Shown here: piece after piece, positions 5,828-10,049 of the stretch | Numbering within the stretch: position 1 is the first letter of the stretch | Layout: every line of letters begins with the position of its first letter | Source: Chloroflexota bacterium | Lineage (GTDB): Bacteria; Chloroflexota; Limnocylindria; Limnocylindrales; CSP1-4 | Assembly (NCBI GenBank): GCA_021790715.1 | Contig: JAJYGK010000052.1 | Span: 1-10,049 of the forward strand | Direction of reading: 5' to 3' | DNA length: 10,049 nucleotides | The notes under the pieces: model-generated | What the model was told of the DNA's origin: nothing | The model's database searches: none | The model's input: the letters and a program-made list of their open reading frames with translations, nothing else | Position numbers and translations under genes: made by a program

Positions 5828-7614
5828 CCCTACGAGAAGCAGCCGGCCCGCCCGAGGGACCGGGAACGCCGCCGGCCCGCGCGCGACGCGGGTCGCGCCG
5901 CCACGACCCGAACTACAAGTGGATCGCGCTCTCGAACACGACGCTCGGCGTGCTCATGGCCTCGATCAACGGGTCGATCGTCATCATCTCGCTGCCCGCG
6001 ATCTTCCGCGGCATCGCGATCGACCCGCTCGATCCCGCCAGCACGAGCTACCTGCTGTGGATCTTCATGGGCTACCTGCTCGTGACCGCGGTGCTCGTGG
6101 TCGCGTTCGGGCGGCTCGGGGACATGTTCGGGCGCGTCCGGATGTACAACGCGGGCTTCCTCGTGTTCACGATCGGATCGATCCTCCTGGCGTTGACGCC
6201 GTTCCAGGGTCCCTCGGGGGCGCTCTGGCTGATCGGCATGCGGATCGTGCAGGCGATCGGCGGGGCGTTCCTGTTCGCGAACTCGGCCGCCATCCTCACC
6301 GACGCGTTCCCGGTGACCCAGCGCGGCCTGGCGCTCGGCATCAACGGCGTGGCCGGCATCGCCGGGCAGTTCATCGGCCTCGTCATCGGTGGGTTCCTGG
6401 CCGGGATCGACTGGCGCTACGTGTTCCTCGTGAGCGTGCCGATCGGTCTCGTGGGGACCATCTGGGCCTACCTCCGTCTCGAGGAGCTGGCGCGCGCCGA
6501 GCACCAGCGCATCGACTGGTGGGGCAACATCTCCTTCGGCATCGGGCTGACGGCGCTGCTCGTCGGGATCACCTACGGCATCCAGCCCTACGGCAACCAG
6601 CCGATGGGCTGGACGAGCCCGTTCGTCATCGTCACGATCGTCGGCGGCCTCGCCCTGCTGGCGTTCTTCCTCTGGGTGGAGGGCCGCGTGCAGCAGCCGC
6701 TGTTCGACCTCGACCTGTTCCGCATCCGGGCGTTTGCGGCGGGCAACCTGGCGGGGCTCCTGGCCGCCATCGGGCGCGGCGGCCTGACGTTCATGCTCGT
6801 GATCTGGCTGCAGGGGATCTGGCTGCCGCTGCACGGCTACGACTTCGCGGACACGCCGCTGTGGGCCGGCATCTACATGCTGCCGCTCACGGTCGGCTTC
6901 CTGATCGCCGGGCCTGTCTCGGGCTTTCTCTCCGATCGGTTCGGGGCACGTCCGTTCGCCACGGGCGGCATGATCGTCGCCGCCGCGTCGTTCCTGGGGC
7001 TGATGCAGTTGCCCGTCAACTTCCCGTACCCCGCGTTCGCCGCACTGCTGGTCGTCAACGGGATCGGGATGGGCCTCTTCGGCTCGCCGAACACGGCCGG
7101 CATCATGAACAGCGTCCCAGCGCGGCAGCGCGGGGCCGCCGCCGGCATGCGCGCCACGTTCCAGAACACGGGCACGGTGGTCTCGATCGGCGTCTTCTTC
7201 TCGCTGATGATCGCGGGCCTCGCCGCCACGCTGCCCACGACCCTCTACGCGGGCCTGCGGGCACACGACGTGCCGGTCGCCGTCGCCCACGGCATCGCCA
7301 ACCTGCCACCGGTGGCCAGCCTCTTCGGCGCGCTGCTCGGCTACAACCCGATGGCGACGCTGCTCCCGCCGCAGGTGCTCCATGCGCTGCCGGCCGCCCA
7401 GGCGCAGGACCTGACCGGCAAGACGTTCTTCCCGCAGTTGATCTCCGGCCCGTTCCAGCAGGGCCTCGCGATCGTGTTCATCGCGGCGGCGGTCATGGCG
7501 CTCATCGCGGCCGGGGCCTCGTGGCTGCGTGGCGGACGGTACGTGCACACCGAGCAGGAGGCGGCACTCGGAACCCCGGCGCGGGGCCGGACGGAGGGCG
7601 CGGCCGGGCAGTAG
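5824..7614 (+). CDS. DHA2-type MFS multidrug exporter (14 TM)
   Basis: This inner-membrane, proton-driven antiporter of the EmrB/QacA type is expected to export drugs or other small toxic molecules. About 14 hydrophobic helices are visible, beginning at residue 33 and ending near 568. Motif A, GRLGDMFGRVRMY (96-108), follows TM2, and a second copy, GFLSDRFGARP, lies at 367-377. The IDWRYVFLVSVPIG segment (195-208) is typical of the subfamily. The loop between TM13 and TM14 (about 471-545) is long, as in other 14-TM members. Residues 1-32 are a basic cytoplasmic lead. The start GTG overlaps the marR stop, with GGAGG at 5812-5816 placed 7 bases upstream. Pairing with marR implies substrate-induced expression. 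At 596 residues it is somewhat long for the family (usually about 470-550), owing to both tails and the late loop. The substrate is unknown. Confidence 0.93.
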   Translation: MTLREAAGPPEGPGTPPARARRGSRRHDPNYKWIALSNTTLGVLMASINGSIVIISLPAIFRGIAIDPLDPASTSYLLWIFMGYLLVTAVLVVAFGRLGDMFGRVRMYNAGFLVFTIGSILLALTPFQGPSGALWLIGMRIVQAIGGAFLFANSAAILTDAFPVTQRGLALGINGVAGIAGQFIGLVIGGFLAGIDWRYVFLVSVPIGLVGTIWAYLRLEELARAEHQRIDWWGNISFGIGLTALLVGITYGIQPYGNQPMGWTSPFVIVTIVGGLALLAFFLWVEGRVQQPLFDLDLFRIRAFAAGNLAGLLAAIGRGGLTFMLVIWLQGIWLPLHGYDFADTPLWAGIYMLPLTVGFLIAGPVSGFLSDRFGARPFATGGMIVAAASFLGLMQLPVNFPYPAFAALLVVNGIGMGLFGSPNTAGIMNSVPARQRGAAAGMRATFQNTGTVVSIGVFFSLMIAGLAATLPTTLYAGLRAHDVPVAVAHGIANLPPVASLFGALLGYNPMATLLPPQVLHALPAAQAQDLTGKTFFPQLISGPFQQGLAIVFIAAAVMALIAAGASWLRGGRYVHTEQEAALGTPARGRTEGAAGQ

Positions 7615-7632
7615 GCCGACAAGCGCTCAACC

Positions 7633-7645
7633 GGGCGGATCGCCC
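7633..7645. terminator. Possible small hairpin terminator
   Basis: GGGCG (7633-7637) and CGCCC (7641-7645) flank a 3-base loop, 18 bases after the exporter stop. The position suits termination of the exporter transcript, but the stem is short and lacks a T-tract. Confidence 0.2.
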
Positions 7646-7670
7646 TGGCACCGGGCCGCCGGACGTTCAC

Positions 7671-7689
7671 CGGGCGAGTGGTTCGCCCG
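7671..7689. terminator. Possible bidirectional hairpin terminator
   Basis: CGGGCGA (7671-7677) and TCGCCCG (7683-7689) form a perfect 7-bp stem with a 5-base loop, between two convergent genes. There is no T-tract on either side, so it would be a non-canonical terminator of the kind proposed for GC-rich genomes. Confidence 0.3.
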
Positions 7690-7743
7690 CCGGGGGAGCG
7701 GAACGCCGCATCCCGATGCTGTGCGCCGGGGGCGGGCCGAGGG

Positions 7744-10038
7744 TCAGGCCGCCGGCACGGCGGAGGCCGCCGCCGGGGCGGGCGTCCCGGCCGCCGCCGG
7801 TTGCGCCGATGCCGACGGCGTGGGTGCCGGTGATCGCGTGGCCCGCGGCGACGGTCGCCCAGTGGGTGTCGGCACCGGGGTCGGCGTGGATGTCGGGGTC
7901 GGTGCCGGCGTGGGGCTCGGCGCCGCGGCCGGGGGCGGCGTCGGGGCGGGACTGGCGGATGGGCTCGGTGTCCGCGCGCCGGGCGGCGCGCTGGTCGCCG
8001 GTGTCGCGCTCGGCGTCGGCGATGGTGCCGCGGCCGTGACGACGCCATGGGGCGACGGGACCGGGACGGGCGCCGCGCCGGAGACGGGCGGGTGCCCGCT
8101 CTCCGCGGCGAGGACCGCCACCAGCGCGAAGGCCGCGAGTGAGATGCCGATCACGGCCGCCGAGGCGATGCCGCTGCCGCGCCGCGGTCGGTTGCCCAGG
8201 TCGAGGGCGGCCTTCCGGCGCAGCCACTCCGGCGGCCGCGTGGGATCGCCGAGGGCGAAGGCCGTGGCGGATCCGTAGATCAGCACGCTCCACGCGAGCA
8301 GGGCGTCGACGGTGAGCGTCAGCACGGAGAACCCGGCGACGAGGAAGACGCCGATCGCCAGTGCGGCCGAGGCGAGCGCGAGCAGCGTCTCGACGGCGAC
8401 CACGCGCAGGGCACGGATGCTCTGCGATCCCATGAACTTCGGCGTGCGCAGGAAGACCCCGCGTTCCTCCACCAGGCCGCGCACGGTCGCGAGCGTGACC
8501 ACCCACGAGAGGCTCAGGTTCACCCGCATCGCGTCGGCTGCCTCGGCGACCGAGACGCCTGCGGCGACGCGCAGGCCCCAGAGGTAGCGCAGCAGGCCGA
8601 GCGCGATGTACAGGAGCGGCAGCACGAGGCCGATCCCCTCGAGGCGCTGCACGACGAACGGCCGGCCGGTGAGGACCCCGACGGCCGTCGCGCCGATGAA
8701 CGCCGCGAACCCGAGCGTCAGCGCGTCGTTGAACCACCACAGCCCGCCCAGCAGGTAGTCGCGCCGCTGTCGCTGGTCGAGGCCGGACCGCGACCACGGC
8801 AGCAGGGAGCGCCAGTGCTTGCGCAGGATCTGGATGCCGCCGAAGGCCCAGCGGAAGCGCTGCTGCCGGAGCCCCTCGTATGTCAGCGGCATGATCCCGC
8901 GGCCGTACGGGTGCGGCACGTAGATGCCGCGGGCGCCCGTCGCGAGAATGCGCAGGCTTGCCTCCGCGTCCTCCGTGATGATGTGCTCGTCCCAGCCGCC
9001 GGCCGCCTCGAGGCTGCTGCGCCGGATCAGGCCCATGGTCCCGGCGAAGATGATCGAGTTGCGGTACGAGCGGCTGATCATGCCCACCGTGAAGAAGTAG
9101 GCGAAGCCCGTGTGGCACGCGCGGTAGAAGGCGCTCGACTCCCAGTTCCGGTACTCCTGCGGCGTCTGCACGAAGGCGACCGTGGGATCCCGGAAGTACG
9201 GCACCGTCGCGGCCAGGAACCCGGGATCGACGAGGTAGTCGGAGTCGACGATCAGGATGATCTCGACGTCGGCCGGCAGATGCGCGGCGCCCCAGTTGAG
9301 CGCGCCGGCCTTGTACCCGGGCCAGTCCGCGAGGTGCGCGAAGTCGACCCGAAGCCCCATGCGACGGAGGGCCCGGGCCTCGGCCTCCAGCGGGCGCCAG
9401 AGCGCCTCGTCGCCCGTGTTGTCGTCGATGACCTGGATCACGAGGTGCTGCAGCGGGTAGCGCTGCTCGGCGAGCCGGCGGATCGTGCGGATCACCAGGT
9501 CGGGGGGCTCGTCGTGGGCGGGGACCTGGACGGCGACCGTGGGCCAGCGCGCGGGCGGATCGGGCAGGACCGCGATCGCCAGTGGCCGGCACAGCGCGTC
9601 GAGCATCTCGAAGACGCTGGCCGCCATCAACGTGAGCGCTCCGAGCTCGAGCGCCAGCAGCACGAGCCCGAGGACCAGCCCCGGCGCCGACGTCGCGAGC
9701 AGGACCGTCACGCGCCCCAGGTAGACCACGTAGACGGCCGTGGCCACGACGAGCGTGCCGAGCGCGAACGCGCCGACGGCCCACCAGCGCCGGGGCGCCA
9801 GCATCGCGAGCACGAGGGTCGGGATCGTCGCCAGGGTCCATGCGTCGTCGATGCCGGGGAACGCGACCGGCAGCGGCGTCCCGGCGAGACGGAGCGCGGC
9901 GACCGAGGACGTCGACGTCAGGCGCACGTGGCCGGTCGCGACGCCGATGGCGAGCGAGACGGCGACGACGAACGCGAGCCGGACCGGGTACGTCGGCAGG
10001 CGGCGCCGGCCGGCGACCGGGAGCAGCAGTGTCGCCAC
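7744..10038 (-). CDS. Membrane-bound family 2 glycosyltransferase (cellulose-synthase-like) with P/T/S-rich tail
   Basis: This is a processive-type polysaccharide synthase candidate. Three or four helices lie between about residues 20 and 141, followed by a cytoplasmic GT2 domain (about 165-400) and further helices (about 430-450, 466-487, 546-570, 574-597, 624-645). All catalytic signatures are present: D205/D206 (VIDDN), the DSD metal-binding motif (265-267), TED (355-357, catalytic base) and QRFRW (393-397, the QxxRW acceptor motif). No PilZ domain is visible. After the last helix comes a tail of about 115 residues made almost only of Pro, Thr, Ser and Ala. The basic loop at 598-623 suggests the tail lies outside the cytoplasm. 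The product polymer (glucan, GlcNAc polymer or other) cannot be told. The GTG at 10038 is the first visible start, but the frame is open to the window edge and the true start may lie beyond it. It is transcribed opposite to all other genes. Confidence 0.88.
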   Translation of the reverse strand: MATLLLPVAGRRRLPTYPVRLAFVVAVSLAIGVATGHVRLTSTSSVAALRLAGTPLPVAFPGIDDAWTLATIPTLVLAMLAPRRWWAVGAFALGTLVVATAVYVVYLGRVTVLLATSAPGLVLGLVLLALELGALTLMAASVFEMLDALCRPLAIAVLPDPPARWPTVAVQVPAHDEPPDLVIRTIRRLAEQRYPLQHLVIQVIDDNTGDEALWRPLEAEARALRRMGLRVDFAHLADWPGYKAGALNWGAAHLPADVEIILIVDSDYLVDPGFLAATVPYFRDPTVAFVQTPQEYRNWESSAFYRACHTGFAYFFTVGMISRSYRNSIIFAGTMGLIRRSSLEAAGGWDEHIITEDAEASLRILATGARGIYVPHPYGRGIMPLTYEGLRQQRFRWAFGGIQILRKHWRSLLPWSRSGLDQRQRRDYLLGGLWWFNDALTLGFAAFIGATAVGVLTGRPFVVQRLEGIGLVLPLLYIALGLLRYLWGLRVAAGVSVAEAADAMRVNLSLSWVVTLATVRGLVEERGVFLRTPKFMGSQSIRALRVVAVETLLALASAALAIGVFLVAGFSVLTLTVDALLAWSVLIYGSATAFALGDPTRPPEWLRRKAALDLGNRPRRGSGIASAAVIGISLAAFALVAVLAAESGHPPVSGAAPVPVPSPHGVVTAAAPSPTPSATPATSAPPGARTPSPSASPAPTPPPAAAPSPTPAPTPTSTPTPVPTPTGRPSPRATRSPAPTPSASAQPAAAGTPAPAAASAVPAA
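7747..8091 (-). repeat. Low-complexity Pro/Thr/Ser/Ala coding tail of the GT2
   Basis: This codes for residues 650-764 of the GT2. On the minus strand it is dominated by Pro codons alternating with Thr, Ser and Ala codons, giving imperfect 6-base periodicity (PTPAPTPTSTPTPVPTPT core at about 709-726). The composition resembles disordered, wall-spanning or mucin-like linkers. It has no domain and no visible anchor motif at the C-terminus. Confidence 0.7.
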
Positions 10039-10049
10039 GGCGAGGAATG

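Larger units (their letters stand above)
7615..7743. other. Convergent intergenic region with GC-rich hairpins
   Basis: This 129-bp gap separates the exporter and the minus-strand glycosyltransferase, which end towards each other. It contains two short hairpins but no T-runs and no small gene that I can support. Confidence 0.6.

Noticed and set aside
5830..7548. 572-codon minus-strand frame opposite the exporter
   Set aside because: It is an antisense shadow, rich in Asp/Arg/His/Glu, with no hydrophobic segments or motifs.
5757..8039. 760-codon plus-strand frame across the exporter and the GT2 tail
   Set aside because: It is out of frame with the 14-TM exporter and gives an Arg/Pro/His-rich sequence without domains; stop codons are simply rare at this GC content.
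7529..8278. Plus-strand frame with Val/Gly repeats opposite the GT2 tail
   Set aside because: The VGVGAGVG-like pattern is the reverse complement of the Pro/Thr codon repeats of the GT2 tail; it has no start signal and no domain.
7667..9841. Alternative 724-codon minus-strand frame over the GT2
   Set aside because: The frame ending at 7744 carries all GT2 catalytic motifs and membrane helices; this one is an out-of-frame shadow.

Overview
The window is very GC-rich (above 70% by eye), with G or C at nearly every third codon position, many GTG starts, and genes packed with 4-8 bp overlaps or gaps of about 15 bp. This fits a high-GC Gram-positive-like lineage. Candidates are Chloroflexota of the Limnocylindria/Ellin6529 type or Actinomycetota such as Thermoleophilia; the sequence alone does not decide between them. 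There are no rRNA or tRNA genes, CRISPR arrays, insertion sequences or phage genes.

Layout. Positions 1-245 hold no gene I can assign, but they end in a strong inverted repeat (197-230) overlapping a candidate promoter. From 246 to 5231, six same-strand genes run almost without gaps: an OmpR-type response regulator, its HAMP histidine kinase, a small DUF2892 membrane protein, an ECF-type sigma factor fused to a zinc-finger (anti-sigma-like) domain, a class I SAM methyltransferase, and a GT1-type (UGT/MGT-like) glycosyltransferase. A second unit begins at a clear promoter with a perfect TATAAT (5271-5276): a MarR repressor (5285-5827) and a 14-TM DHA2-type MFS exporter (5824-7614), overlapping by 4 bp. 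A 129-bp convergent gap with two small GC-rich hairpins separates these from a minus-strand, membrane-bound family 2 (cellulose-synthase-like) glycosyltransferase, 7744-10038. Its frame stays open to the window edge, and it ends in a long Pro/Thr/Ser/Ala-rich tail.

How the genes may work together. The two-component pair and the MarR/DHA2 pair are standard modules. The first unit stacks two regulatory systems (phosphorelay and a sigma factor with built-in zinc finger) ahead of two small-molecule-modifying enzymes, and an efflux pair follows. Methylation, glycosylation and export are all common ways of handling toxic small molecules or finishing secondary metabolites, so a detoxification or envelope/metabolite-tailoring role is possible. 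That is inference from neighbourhood only.

The best-supported unusual signals are regulatory. Both units appear to start with leaderless mRNAs, with the -10 element 7-8 nt from the start codon and no Shine-Dalgarno, while several internal genes carry good Shine-Dalgarno sequences. Each promoter also carries a dyad that could be an operator. Protein-level oddities are the sigma/zinc-finger fusion and the presumed extracytoplasmic tail of the GT2. I see no clear evidence of a wholly new system.
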